A stretch of DNA of 64,000 nt from Empedobacter tilapiae (lineage in GTDB: Bacteria > Bacteroidota > Bacteroidia > Flavobacteriales > Weeksellaceae): assembly GCF_004785645.1 (NCBI RefSeq), contig NZ_SRPE01000009.1, forward strand, positions 1-64,000, given 5' to 3'. Shown here in pieces: positions 1 through 9,341 of this stretch (position 1 is its first letter; every line of letters starts with the position of its first letter). A program made the position numbers and the translations under genes. Under the pieces are notes generated by a model, which had not been told where the DNA came from, made no database searches, and was given only the letters and a program-made list of their open reading frames with translations.

Positions 1-223
1 TTAACCTGCTCGGGATGTAATTCCGTAGGAAGAATTCCAAAATGCAACGCCATTGCCGCCACATGCCGAGAATAATTCTCGAAAGTACGCTGGCTTCTGC
101 CTAAAATGGAAATATTTCGCTGAAAACGTTGCAGAAGTTCAGAAAAACCCGTAATTTCACTACAAGCGCGATTAATGTATTTGTTCGCTCTTAATTCCTC
201 CGGAGATTTTTTTTAGTTACCAT
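1..223 (-). CDS. Tyrosine recombinase, N-terminal part (partial; start out of frame)
   Basis: Reading the minus strand from about 212 down to the window edge gives a continuous protein segment beginning KKSPEELRANKYINRAC and containing TFENYSRHVAAMALHFGI. This is the N-terminal SAM-like (core-binding) domain of a phage-integrase-family tyrosine recombinase. The catalytic domain lies outside the window. The wording resembles the recombinases that accompany IS91-like transposases in Bacteroidota (family knowledge from memory). The only good ATG (223-221) is in another frame: ATG GTA ACT leads into an A8 run (214-207), and one extra A or a -1 slip is needed to enter the recombinase frame, which has a TAA at 215-213. 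It is either a frameshift lesion or a slippery-site start. Base composition is visibly richer in G+C than the flanking DNA, consistent with transfer. Confidence 0.68.
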
Positions 224-563
224 AGTATCAATTGTTTAATATTAATATACTAAGGTACGAAATCATCGCAGCGAAAGCTACCGGAGGTTTAGTTCAACAA
301 AGGTTTGTAAAATGGTAGGGTTTCGTATAACTTGAAATATTGTGCTGTTAACTAACAGGAGAAACTGTTTCACAAATAAAAGATTATATAACAATCCTCA
401 TTTATTTTTTTATAATAGTTTTTTGTGTAAAACTATAATTTATTGTGAGATAGTTTTGGATATTTTGAGCATAGCTATACAATAGAGTATTTTATGAAAG
501 TTTTGTATATTAGTTTTTGTAAAATAATGTTAGATATAAGCTTTTAAAAATATTATTACTTAT
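224..563. other. AT-rich stretch without a gene
   Basis: No convincing reading frame. It holds the upstream region of the recombinase (minus strand) and of the orphan membrane gene (plus strand). Around 345-370 there are two short inverted repeats: CTGTTA/TAACAG at 345-358 and GAAAC/GTTTC at 361-371. They could belong to the end of a mobile element, but no clear terminal sequence or target duplication can be read. Confidence 0.5.
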
Positions 564-1058
564 ATGTTTGAATTAATTTGGACTTTTATAAATATAGCTA
601 TATTTATATACCTCCTGTTTATATGTTTTGAATTATTAAAATTGATCAAAACAAAAATTGGTTTTGTTAAAACAATAGTCTTAACAATAGGCTTCATTTC
701 AATAATATCAAAAAATACCAATAATGAAAATGACTCAATAGAATTGTTAAATGAAACATCCATAAATTCAGAAAAGTATAAAATTGAAGAAACAATTGAA
801 AGTAACATTATATCTAAAATTAAACTTTCATTATTTTATTCAAATAATAAAAATGAAGTAGAATTTACAAGTGCTAAAACTGAGAAATTCGGATTAACAA
901 GTGGTACTGAATTGAAAATTCATTCAATAGCTATAAACAAAGCTGAAATTAATAAAAAATACAATTATAATATTTTAGGTTCTAAAGAATGGAAATTACT
1001 TGGAATTGGGATTTATACAGAAAATAAAGAATACGAAGGAGAATTTAAAGTAAAATGA
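564..1058 (+). CDS. Hypothetical membrane-anchored protein
   Basis: 164 residues that I do not recognise. The first 50 residues hold two hydrophobic stretches, about 5-28 and 35-50. Beyond about residue 52 the protein is polar and Lys/Glu/Asn-rich, with alternating hydrophobic residues suggesting a small beta domain. Topology is therefore probably an N-terminal membrane hairpin with a soluble C-terminal domain. Codon use is strongly A/T-biased, more so than the efflux operon that follows. It stands alone between the recombinase fragment and an intergenic gap, so it looks like accessory cargo. The ATG has no Shine-Dalgarno sequence, which is normal here. That it is a gene is supported only by an uninterrupted frame of plausible composition. 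Confidence 0.6.
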   Translation: MFELIWTFINIAIFIYLLFICFELLKLIKTKIGFVKTIVLTIGFISIISKNTNNENDSIELLNETSINSEKYKIEETIESNIISKIKLSLFYSNNKNEVEFTSAKTEKFGLTSGTELKIHSIAINKAEINKKYNYNILGSKEWKLLGIGIYTENKEYEGEFKVK

Positions 1059-1508
1059 TAAAAATCCAACAATTAACATAGGAAACTGTTGTACAACTCT
1101 ATATTTTGATAGACTCAATAATCGATTTTATAGCGTTTTTTTATTTTTATACAACAAGGTATACCTCTTATTTTGTCTTCTATTTTTTTGAAAGACAAAA
1201 TAGACTATTTCTTCGAAATTCTTTAGCACTTTCTACTTAGTTACTTCCCTTCGACTCTACTGGAAAATTAATTGCAATAAAATTATTGATATTTATTATT
1301 TATTTCATTCGTTTGAAGCAATATTTTATATCATTAGTAAAGAGCAATCCAAACAATAGAAACATTCAATTACACCATTATATTATCATTCATACAATGT
1401 TTTATTTTATGAATATGTACTTTCTTTTAAAATGAGTTACCTCATCATAATTTTCGATCTCACTTTTTTAAATAGAAAATATTTTATAGCCTTTTAGTTT
1501 TTATAAAA
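1059..1508. other. AT-rich intergenic stretch
   Basis: No gene visible on either strand. Just after the orphan gene, 1073-1096 resembles 351-375 (about three quarters of bases match around GGAAACTGTT), and GTTGTACAAC at 1089-1098 is a perfect palindrome. The rest is featureless A+T-rich DNA up to the efflux operon's terminator. Confidence 0.5.
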
Positions 1509-1536
1509 AATTACCGTAGCATTAACTACGGTAATT
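1509..1536 (-). terminator. Rho-independent terminator of the RND efflux operon
   Basis: A perfect 11-bp inverted repeat (AATTACCGTAG / CTACGGTAATT) with a 6-base loop. On the minus strand a run of T follows. It lies 30 bases past the stop codon of the adaptor gene. Confidence 0.85.
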
Positions 1537-1565
1537 ATATTCTTAAAAAAGAATTTCTTGCTAAA

Positions 1566-2672
1566 TTACTTTTTTGCAACTTTAGTTGAAGTTGGAACTT
1601 TTGTTCCTTCAACAATTTCTTCAGAAGCCATTTTCAGAATCTTACTTCCTTCTGTTAATTCTCCAAAAACCTCAATTTTATCATCCATCATACGTCCTTT
1701 ACTAATTACAATATTTCTTGTTTTACCATTTTCTACAGCAATAACATAAATTCCCATACCACTTTCTACAACGGACATTTTTGGCACAAAAAAAGTAGGT
1801 AGTGTATTTTGTAAAGGAATATTTGCTTCTGCTACCATATATGGTTTTAGCATATTGTTTTGATTGATAAAATCTGCTTCAATTTTTTCTGAACGAAGCT
1901 TTACATTCAAACTTCCAGACTTTCTACTCACAAGAGCCATATGTTTTACTTGCGGTTGCGAACGTACATAAAAACGGATAGTATCTCCTAACTTTACATA
2001 AGGCGTGCTCGCTTCTGGAATAGAAAGATTTAGCCTCAACTTTTGATTATTTTCAATCACCAAAAGTGGCTCTTTACTCATTGGACCAACATAAGCCCCT
2101 AAATCAATTGTTCTATTCGTAATTGTTCCACTAAATGGTGCTCTAATCACCAAATAATCATTAATATTTCTGATTTCATTATAGGCTGAATGTGCAGCTG
2201 CCAATTGAGATTCGTCTGATAATTTTCTGGCTTTTATCTGATCTATTGCATCTTTTGCTACAGCTCCTTTTGTCTCATCAGCCTTTAGCATTCGGTCATA
2301 AGTTGCTTTTGTTGCTAAATAAATAGCTTCTTGCGCTTGAACTTTTGCTTTCGCATTTGCGATTTGCGAAACAATTTCTGGTGCTTCTAATATAACCAAA
2401 ATTTGTCCTCGAGTTACTTTATCACCAATATCTACACGAATTTGCTTGACATAACTATTCACTTTTGCAAACAAATCTGTCTGTTCATATGGTTTTAACT
2501 CACCTGCTAATTTTAAAGGAACCAATGGATTTGATTTCGAAATCTCAATCGTTTCCATCATATTCATCATTTCCATTCCTTTTGCTTCAGGTTTGGCTTC
2601 TTTATTTTCGTTTTTGTTACAAGCTGATAAAAGAATCAAAGCCGCAACTGGTATTATATGTTTGAATTGCAT
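1566..2672 (-). CDS. RND efflux periplasmic adaptor lipoprotein (HlyD/MFP family)
   Basis: About 368 residues. It should bridge the inner-membrane RND pump and the outer-membrane channel encoded just upstream. I chose the ATG at 2672-2670 over one 24 bases earlier because it gives a clean lipoprotein signal, MQFKHIIPVAALILLSAC, with lipobox LSAC, and avoids overlapping the pump's stop codon. Next come a lipoyl/barrel-sandwich half (YVKQIRVDIGDKVTRGQ), an alpha-helical hairpin rich in Ala/Gln/Lys, the second lipoyl half (IRAPFSGTI), and a beta-barrel plus membrane-proximal domain ending in Lys-rich residues. It is the last gene of the operon and is followed by a terminator. The substrate cannot be told from sequence; the HYC_CC_PP gene at the operon head hints at metal, weakly. 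Confidence 0.9.
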   Translation of the reverse strand: MQFKHIIPVAALILLSACNKNENKEAKPEAKGMEMMNMMETIEISKSNPLVPLKLAGELKPYEQTDLFAKVNSYVKQIRVDIGDKVTRGQILVILEAPEIVSQIANAKAKVQAQEAIYLATKATYDRMLKADETKGAVAKDAIDQIKARKLSDESQLAAAHSAYNEIRNINDYLVIRAPFSGTITNRTIDLGAYVGPMSKEPLLVIENNQKLRLNLSIPEASTPYVKLGDTIRFYVRSQPQVKHMALVSRKSGSLNVKLRSEKIEADFINQNNMLKPYMVAEANIPLQNTLPTFFVPKMSVVESGMGIYVIAVENGKTRNIVISKGRMMDDKIEVFGELTEGSKILKMASEEIVEGTKVPTSTKVAKK

Positions 2673-2676
2673 TTTT

Positions 2677-5600
2677 TTATTGATTTGATTGTACAAAATG
2701 GGTACTATTTTCGTCTTCAGGATCTAAAGAAGGAGAGATTATACTTGCTTTTTTCTGCATCCATCCAAATACTAATGGAAGAATAATTAGAACAGAAAAA
2801 GTTGAGAACAACAAACCTCCAATAACAGCTCTACCTAATGGTGCAATATGATCTCCTCCTTCACCAAAACCAATTGCCATAGGTAACATACCAGCAATCA
2901 TGGCTAAAGTTGTCATTATAATTGGACGAATACGAAGCTTTGCTGCTTCAATTCCTGATAAAATAGAATCATTATTTAGTTTTCTTAACGTTTCAGCATT
3001 ACTGATTAACAATACTGCATTTGCAATAGAAACACCAACCGACATAATTAATCCCATATACGATTGAAGATTTAATGTAGATCCAGTTATTTTTAACATT
3101 AGTAGAGCTCCAACAACTACAAACGGAACTGTTGATAATATGACAAGAGAGACTCTAAACGACTGAAATGTTGCTGAAAGCATCAAGAAAATTACAATTA
3201 CAGCGATTAATAACCCTGTGGCTAAACTAGACAATGTTTCTTCTAAAACTGGTGTCATTCCTGCTACTTCAATATTAATTCCTTTCGGAAGTTCTCCTAA
3301 CGAAGCTATAGCAGCATTAACATCTTGTGAAGCTTGTTCTAAATCTGTTTTATACAAATTTGCTGTAACAGTTGTATAACCCATTGTTCCTAAATTGTAA
3401 CTTTCTCCCAATTCTTTTGTAGGCGTAATCGTTGCAACATCACCCAAAACAGGTCGATCTGAGTTTTTAGTCAGAGGTAAATTCGCTAGCTCCTCTTTAC
3501 TATTCAAAATATTTTGTGGTGTTTGAACCTGAACGTCGTAAGCGATTCCCATCATACCTCCTACCCAAAAGTTTTTGTTTGTATAACGAGTAGAAGCAGT
3601 TGCTGCAACTAATGATTTCGCAATATCTTGTGCATCTAATCCTAATTGTGCAGCCCTTGTACGGTCTATATTAATCTGCATTGCAGGATAATCCATCGAT
3701 TGAGGAATTTGTTGATCGCGTAGATAATCAATCTCTTTTAACTTTGCTAAAAGTTTATTTGCATACATACGATTCATCTTCTTCATCATTCCAGAAACAC
3801 GAATTTCAATCGGCGTATTTGTTCCTTGACTTAAAATTTTCTCTGTTAACTCAATTGGTTCAAATGAAATAGATAATTCAGGCATTTTTTCTTTGAAATA
3901 GACTCTTAATTCATCTTTCAATTCATCTGAATTTCCTTTAAATTCTTTCAAAGCAACTTGCATCAAGGCTTCGTGTGGCCCTGCATTATATAAATACACG
4001 GGACTTACAGCAAATGTAGATGGATGTTGACCAATAAATACCGAAGAAATTGCGATGTTATCTTCTCCTACATTATTTTTAAGATGAGTTAAAAATTGCT
4101 TCACTTTTGCTTCTGTAACCTCTATTCTAGTTCCTTCTATAGCTTTTATGCGAACTTGAAATTGTCTTGAATTAGATGTTGGTAATACATCTTTTCCTGT
4201 AATTTGATACAATGCAAAACCACCAATCAAAACCAATAATAAACTTATACTGACAATGATTTTTTTCTGTTTTGTTAGTCGAGTTAAAAAGTTTACAAAA
4301 CGATTTCTGAACTTAGAAAACCAATCCTCTTTGTGAGCTAGATTTTCACAATGATCCTTCTTGTGTTTCATCATCCAGTTTGCCATAACTGGTACAAAAG
4401 TTTGTGATAATAAAAACGAAACAATCATCGAGAAACCAATCGCTAAGGCAAGTGGCATAAACAACGATCCTGGAATTCCAGTCATCATAAATGCTGGTGC
4501 AAAAACAGCCAAAATACACAACATAATTAATAATTTAGGGAAGGCTATCTCCTTACACGCATCCCAAATAGCTTGGGCTTTTGATTTTCCCATTGCAAAA
4601 TGTTGATGAATATTTTCGATTGTAACCGTACTTTCATCAACTAAAATACCAATTGCCAAGGCTAAACCTGAAAGCGACATGATGTTAATTGTTTGTCCAA
4701 ATAATTTCAAAAACAATACGCCAGAAATAATGGAAATCGGAATCGTCATAATTACAATCAATGCAGCACGACGATCATTTAAGAATAACATTACCATCAC
4801 CCCAGTTAACAATGCACCTAAGACTCCTTCTATAACTAAACTTTTCAACGCATTAGTAATATAAATAGATTGATCAAATTCATAAGAGATCTGAACATCA
4901 TCTGGCATATTTCGTTGAATGTTAGGTAATTCTTTTTTCAACGTATTGACAACATCTAATGTAGAAGCATTACCTGCTTTTGCTATATTGATATAAACAG
5001 AACGTTTACCATCAATCAGCGCATAACCAGTCGCTATATCAGCACCATCTTTTATCGTTGCTACATCTCGGATATAAACATTATCTACTGATCCTTTGAA
5101 AATTGGAATATCTCCTAATTCTTCTACTTCTTTAACCGTATTATTAGTTGGAGTTAAATAGTTTTTATCTCCAATATATATGTTCCCAGAAGGAGATGTT
5201 ATATTATTTCGGCTTATTGCTTCTACAATTTGCTCAGGTGAAATATTATGTGAACGCAATTTATAAGGATCAATATTTACCTCTATTGTACGTGGGCTTC
5301 CTCCAAAAGGTGGTGCAGTCATTAAACCTGGAATTTTAATCAAGAAAGGACGTGCATTAAAATTGGCAATATCTTGTAATTGATTATTCGTTTTTGTATT
5401 GCTGCGAAATACCAACTGTCCAACTGGCTGAGATGATGCATCAAATCGAATAATAAATGGAGGTGGCGCGCCGGGAGGTAAAAATACTTGAGAACGATTA
5501 GACAAAGCATTTATTGTAGCTATAGCTTCTCCCATTTCTGTACCTTCATAAAAGGTAACTTTCATTAAAGTTAACCCTTGCGTATTTTTAGATTCAATAC

Positions 5601-5835
5601 TTTTTACTCCATTTGTAAAAAGCATCATGTTAACATACATTTTGGTAAAATAACCTTCCATTTGTTGTGGCGTATAACCATTAAATGAATGTGCAATGTA
5701 AACTACGGGTAAATCCATTTCTGGAAGAATATCCACTTTAATTTCTTTGGTTGCTTTAATACCAAAGAATAATAACCCCAACACCAAAACCATAATTGCT
5801 ATAGGTTTTCGAAGTGCAATTTTTATTATATTCAT
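2677..5835 (-). CDS. RND efflux pump permease subunit
   Basis: 1052 residues, normal for the AcrB/MdtC/CusA superfamily of proton-driven inner-membrane pumps. The sequence shows the N-terminal transmembrane helix (residues about 10-28), a large periplasmic domain, and the TM2-TM6 block about 330-500. The TM4-type motif GILVDESTVTIEN has acidic residues Asp400-Glu401 that should carry protons. A second periplasmic domain and a second helix block from about 860 to 1025 follow, giving the usual internal duplication. The substrate class is not clear: TM4 has the single Asp-Glu pair common in Bacteroidota pumps rather than a diagnostic heavy-metal signature. It lies 19 bases after the TolC-type gene and 4 bases before the adaptor start, so the three are almost certainly one transcript. 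Confidence 0.93.
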   Translation of the reverse strand: MNIIKIALRKPIAIMVLVLGLLFFGIKATKEIKVDILPEMDLPVVYIAHSFNGYTPQQMEGYFTKMYVNMMLFTNGVKSIESKNTQGLTLMKVTFYEGTEMGEAIATINALSNRSQVFLPPGAPPPFIIRFDASSQPVGQLVFRSNTKTNNQLQDIANFNARPFLIKIPGLMTAPPFGGSPRTIEVNIDPYKLRSHNISPEQIVEAISRNNITSPSGNIYIGDKNYLTPTNNTVKEVEELGDIPIFKGSVDNVYIRDVATIKDGADIATGYALIDGKRSVYINIAKAGNASTLDVVNTLKKELPNIQRNMPDDVQISYEFDQSIYITNALKSLVIEGVLGALLTGVMVMLFLNDRRAALIVIMTIPISIISGVLFLKLFGQTINIMSLSGLALAIGILVDESTVTIENIHQHFAMGKSKAQAIWDACKEIAFPKLLIMLCILAVFAPAFMMTGIPGSLFMPLALAIGFSMIVSFLLSQTFVPVMANWMMKHKKDHCENLAHKEDWFSKFRNRFVNFLTRLTKQKKIIVSISLLLVLIGGFALYQITGKDVLPTSNSRQFQVRIKAIEGTRIEVTEAKVKQFLTHLKNNVGEDNIAISSVFIGQHPSTFAVSPVYLYNAGPHEALMQVALKEFKGNSDELKDELRVYFKEKMPELSISFEPIELTEKILSQGTNTPIEIRVSGMMKKMNRMYANKLLAKLKEIDYLRDQQIPQSMDYPAMQINIDRTRAAQLGLDAQDIAKSLVAATASTRYTNKNFWVGGMMGIAYDVQVQTPQNILNSKEELANLPLTKNSDRPVLGDVATITPTKELGESYNLGTMGYTTVTANLYKTDLEQASQDVNAAIASLGELPKGINIEVAGMTPVLEETLSSLATGLLIAVIVIFLMLSATFQSFRVSLVILSTVPFVVVGALLMLKITGSTLNLQSYMGLIMSVGVSIANAVLLISNAETLRKLNNDSILSGIEAAKLRIRPIIMTTLAMIAGMLPMAIGFGEGGDHIAPLGRAVIGGLLFSTFSVLIILPLVFGWMQKKASIISPSLDPEDENSTHFVQSNQ

Positions 5836-5854
5836 ATCTAAATTTCTTGATAAA

Positions 5855-7237
5855 TTATGGCGTAATAACCTTTATATCACCTTCAGCAGATGCTAACAAC
5901 AACAAGGCTTGCCAAACGTTATTTTGAGCTATTTCATAATCAATCTCTGCTCTATTCAAACTATATAAAGCTTGAGTAAAATCGACTAAAGTTGTTAAAC
6001 CATTCTGATACAAAGCTGTTTGCTGTTTATATGCCATTTCAGCTGCTTGTAATTGAACTTTTGTTTCTTCGAAATTATCGTATGCATTATCCAATTTTGC
6101 ATTTGCTTGATGAAACAAGATTTTCAATTCTTTTTGTTGTGAATCAAATACATATTGCAATGAGTGTGAAATGTATTTTTGTTCTTTTACTTTGGTATTG
6201 TATTTAAAAAAATTAGTGATATTCCAAGTAAGTGAGAAACCTAACAGATAATTACCACGGTCTATTCCAACACCTTTAAAATAACTTGTAGAATAAGCTG
6301 AATTATCTTGAGCATAATTAGCATCAAATCCTGATCCTCTACCTTGAATAACACCAAATGCTGATAGATTGGGCATCTTATTTGATTTCAGTAATTCGAT
6401 ATGTTGCTCATTTTCATCAATTTTACTTTGTTGAAATTGTAAATAAGGATGTTCTTTCAAATTTTCTTCAGTAGGTTTTTCTAATTTATTTGGTAAAGAT
6501 GTACTATACAAACTATCTAGTTCATACACTTTAAAATCATCATTCATCAAAACTGCCAAATGCCTTGACCATTCTAATTCTTTGTCAAATGCCTTTATTT
6601 GTAATGATTTTGCATTAGACCATTCCGCTTTAGCTAATTGCGAATCAACTTCTGGAATTAAGCCACTTTTTGCGCGTGCATTCGTCATTTCGTAAAAAAT
6701 TTGAGCACGCTCAGCATTTTTCTCTTGAACAAATTTCATTCTCTGGCTAGCTAATAAATTAAGGTAAGCAGCTCCAACTCTTATTTGCTGTTGAAAAATT
6801 TCTTGTTGTAAATCTGCTTTTGCTTTAGACTCTTTTTTTATTCCTAATTCTACCTGATTTTTATTTCGACCGAAAGTGAATAAATTCCAATTAACATTGG
6901 CAAAATAAAGAGATCCGAAAGCGGCATTCCAGTTTTGATCTGCTAACGGCATAGAAGTTGCCGCAGAAGCTAAACCACCATAAGCATACATTGGTCCATG
7001 TTGTACGTTAATCGTTCCAAAACTTTGTTGGGCAGAGACAGTAAAATCTGGTAAATAATGTTGCTTTTGAAAAGCTGTATTTTGTTGAGCAGCATCAACT
7101 AATAATTGTTTTGATTTAATTTTATCGTATTGATTTTCTGATCGAAAAAGAGCTTCTTCTAAAGTTAAAACTTGTCCGTAACTACTAATACTACAAACAA
7201 ATGTAAAGCTTACTAAGGCAATGAATTTTAGTTTCAT
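5855..7237 (-). CDS. TolC-family outer-membrane efflux channel
   Basis: 460 residues with a signal peptide (MKLKFIALVSFTFVCSISSYGQ). The outer-membrane efflux protein (OEP) fold shows as two related halves of long Gln/Ala/Lys-rich helices, here about 25-215 and 245-445. The C-terminal repeat has QTALYQNGLTTLVDFTQALY, typical of these channels. Small aromatic strands near residues 90-120 and 310-330 would be the outer-membrane barrel portions. It is the first of the three core efflux genes, 88 bases downstream of the HYC_CC_PP-type gene and 19 bases upstream of the RND pump. It should form the exit duct of that pump. Confidence 0.92.
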   Translation of the reverse strand: MKLKFIALVSFTFVCSISSYGQVLTLEEALFRSENQYDKIKSKQLLVDAAQQNTAFQKQHYLPDFTVSAQQSFGTINVQHGPMYAYGGLASAATSMPLADQNWNAAFGSLYFANVNWNLFTFGRNKNQVELGIKKESKAKADLQQEIFQQQIRVGAAYLNLLASQRMKFVQEKNAERAQIFYEMTNARAKSGLIPEVDSQLAKAEWSNAKSLQIKAFDKELEWSRHLAVLMNDDFKVYELDSLYSTSLPNKLEKPTEENLKEHPYLQFQQSKIDENEQHIELLKSNKMPNLSAFGVIQGRGSGFDANYAQDNSAYSTSYFKGVGIDRGNYLLGFSLTWNITNFFKYNTKVKEQKYISHSLQYVFDSQQKELKILFHQANAKLDNAYDNFEETKVQLQAAEMAYKQQTALYQNGLTTLVDFTQALYSLNRAEIDYEIAQNNVWQALLLLASAEGDIKVITP

Positions 7238-7325
7238 TGTACTTTATAATTTTAAAAATTAGACATAAAAATGTGTAGCAGTATCATAAAAAAATGAAGC
7301 TGCTAAATAAATTTTAGTCTAAAAA

Positions 7326-7754
7326 TCAAATTCTATAAACGCAATGTAAAATATGTAAAGGGTTTCCTTTGAAAGGAATTTTTGAAGAAGTAAATGTATT
7401 GTTTTTCTGTATTGCTAATGCTAATACATCAGTATCGTAAACTGTTCCTAAAGTTTTGTTTGAGAAGAAATAATCTGAAAATTTTATAGAAAAATCAAAA
7501 CTATTTTTCTTTTTTATACTATCATTTACCTTTACAAGCTTAGATAAATGCTTACAACAATTTTTCTTCTGATTTTTTAAATCTTTCTCTTTAGAAGAGC
7601 AAATAGGACAAGGTGTATCCTTATTCTGATTCTTTGTATCAGTAAAACTATAGATTATTTTTGTTGATCCTTTACACAAATGTGTGTATTGGGTAAAGCC
7701 TGAAGCCAATACCAAATAAAAAAGCGTAAAGAATATGACAAAAAGTTTTTTCAT
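7326..7754 (-). CDS. Small secreted Cys/His-rich protein, HYC_CC_PP type
   Basis: 142 residues with an N-terminal signal or membrane segment (about 1-20). It then has an ordered set of potential metal ligands: His25-Leu-Cys27, a CPIC pair (Cys49, Cys52), vicinal Cys66-Cys67 and His69. A small group of Bacteroidota proteins named for HYC, CC and PP motifs commonly lies next to metal-efflux RND operons (family knowledge). Here the first motif reads HLC, and the C-terminal part has GNP rather than a clean PP, so the assignment is by pattern. It heads the efflux operon. Metal sensing or delivery in the periplasm is an inference. There is a TAnnTTTG box upstream. Confidence 0.7.
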   Translation of the reverse strand: MKKLFVIFFTLFYLVLASGFTQYTHLCKGSTKIIYSFTDTKNQNKDTPCPICSSKEKDLKNQKKNCCKHLSKLVKVNDSIKKKNSFDFSIKFSDYFFSNKTLGTVYDTDVLALAIQKNNTFTSSKIPFKGNPLHILHCVYRI

Positions 7755-7770
7755 TATTAATTAAACACTT

Positions 7771-7778
7771 CAAAAGTA
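7771..7778 (-). promoter_or_regulatory. Candidate -7 box of the efflux operon
   Basis: The minus strand reads TACTTTTG, an exact match to the Bacteroidota -7 element TAnnTTTG, 16 bases before the ATG of the HYC_CC_PP-type gene. A TTG at -33 is not evident (GTTTCC lies there), so it may need an activator. The very short leader is unusual. Confidence 0.4.
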
Positions 7779-7907
7779 AGCTCTAAAAAATGAAGGAAAC
7801 TTATATTATTCTACTTAATTTTTGTAAAATTTCTAAATAAATCTATAAAAAATCTTCATTAAAAAATGAACAACTTTATACAAAGGAAATTAAAAGTTGT
7901 TTATAAC

Positions 7908-9278
7908 CTAAACATTTTGAATCCACTTATAAAAATCAATACTTGAATCTAAATTGAGTTTCTTTCTTAATCTATTTTTTCTAACTTGAATTGCTCTATT
8001 TGTTACAAATGTGTATTCTGCTATCTCTTTAGTAGAAAAACCTAAATAAATGTATGCACAAAAAACAAGGTCTTTTAATGTTAAATCAGGAAATTGATTT
8101 GTTAGGTTTTGAATAAAATTTGGATATAATTGTTTGAAATGTATGTAGAAGTTAGGATCGTTAGTTGTTGCTAGATTAATTACAAATGAAATATCATCTT
8201 GTGAAGTAGTTACAAATTGATTTCTATTTTCTTTTTTAGAATGCTTAAAAAATCTAACAAAAAGAATAATTATTAAAATAAATACAATAATGTATATTAT
8301 ATAATAATAAGTATTAGCAGATTTTTTAACAGAAACGGGAACTTCTTTATTCTTTGTCTCTTTATTAAATTTAGCTGTTTTAAAAAAAGATAGATACTTT
8401 TTACCATTTTCCTCATCATTTAGAATAAAATAAACTGCACTTAATTTTTTATATAATTCTAATCGATCATTATCTCCATTCGCATTTACTTGATTTGAAT
8501 AATTGATGGCTAATTTGTAATTATCGATTGCTAATTGATATTTATTTAAACTAAAATAATAGTCTCCTTTTATTTTATAAAGACTATAAACATATGGATC
8601 ATCATTACTTTTTAAAAATCGTTCTTCTGATTTATTAATATAATATAACGCTTCATCATAACGTTTTAATTTCAAATACAAAGAAGCATAATCGCTATAT
8701 AAATAACCATATTCTCTATCTAGAAGTTTATCATCTAGCTTATTTAATTCGATACTTTTCTGATTGATATATTTCCAAATAGAATCTGTTTTGAATTGAT
8801 AACCATATACAGATATTAAATTATCATAAGCCCAAATTCTTTGAAACTTATCAATATTATCCTTTTTATCAACTCTATATGAATACTTTAATTGATTATA
8901 ATAGTTTTCTAAGGCTAAATCATATGAATTTATGTTTTCATAAATATTTCCATTAACTCTATACAATTCACAAACAATATAATAATCATCTTTGTCTAAA
9001 TATTCTTTTTTTAGAGTGTCTATACTTGCTAAAGCTCTTTTATGATATCCTAAACTATTTAGAACTTTAGCCTTGTTTAAATAACTTTTTTGTATTCCAT
9101 ATGTATAATTTATTTTTTTAGAACTTTCTAGGTTTTTATCCATTAATTTTAAAGCCTCTATCCATTCATAATTATTATAATAATGATAAGCAGCTACAAA
9201 ATTATCATCAATCTCTTTTTGGGTTTGGCCATAAATAAAGGTGGTAGCAAAGCTGAAAAATAATAAAATAAATTTCAT
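7908..9278 (-). CDS. TPR-repeat membrane regulator with LuxR-type DNA-binding domain
   Basis: 456 residues. In order: signal peptide (about 1-17), tetratricopeptide-like repeats through about residue 290 (for example ALENYYNQLKYSYRV and AIDNYKLAINYSNQ), one transmembrane helix about 323-344, and a C-terminal LuxR-type helix-turn-helix (STKEIAEYTFVTNRAIQVRKN) ending at the C-terminus. Proteins of this build are common one-component regulators in Flavobacteriia, with a periplasmic TPR sensor and a cytoplasmic DNA-binding domain. Targets cannot be read from sequence. It lies downstream of two secreted-protein genes in the same orientation, with a strong hairpin between. Its own -7 box (TACTTTTG, minus strand, 9354-9347) lies just upstream of that hairpin. 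Confidence 0.82.
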   Translation of the reverse strand: MKFILLFFSFATTFIYGQTQKEIDDNFVAAYHYYNNYEWIEALKLMDKNLESSKKINYTYGIQKSYLNKAKVLNSLGYHKRALASIDTLKKEYLDKDDYYIVCELYRVNGNIYENINSYDLALENYYNQLKYSYRVDKKDNIDKFQRIWAYDNLISVYGYQFKTDSIWKYINQKSIELNKLDDKLLDREYGYLYSDYASLYLKLKRYDEALYYINKSEERFLKSNDDPYVYSLYKIKGDYYFSLNKYQLAIDNYKLAINYSNQVNANGDNDRLELYKKLSAVYFILNDEENGKKYLSFFKTAKFNKETKNKEVPVSVKKSANTYYYIIYIIVFILIIILFVRFFKHSKKENRNQFVTTSQDDISFVINLATTNDPNFYIHFKQLYPNFIQNLTNQFPDLTLKDLVFCAYIYLGFSTKEIAEYTFVTNRAIQVRKNRLRKKLNLDSSIDFYKWIQNV

Positions 9279-9309
9279 TCTTATAATCTAAAAAAATATA
9301 CAATTAGAA

Positions 9310-9341
9310 AAAACTTATCAAAAAAGGATTTGATAAGTTTT
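9310..9341 (-). terminator. Hairpin terminator or attenuator
   Basis: A 13-bp perfect stem (AAAACTTATCAAA / TTTGATAAGTTTT) with a 6-base loop, followed on the minus strand by T-rich sequence. It lies 57 bases past the stop of the choice-of-anchor L gene, so it should end that operon. A TAnnTTTG box at 9354-9347 just upstream would place the same hairpin at the 5' end of the TPR-LuxR transcript. Confidence 0.75.
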
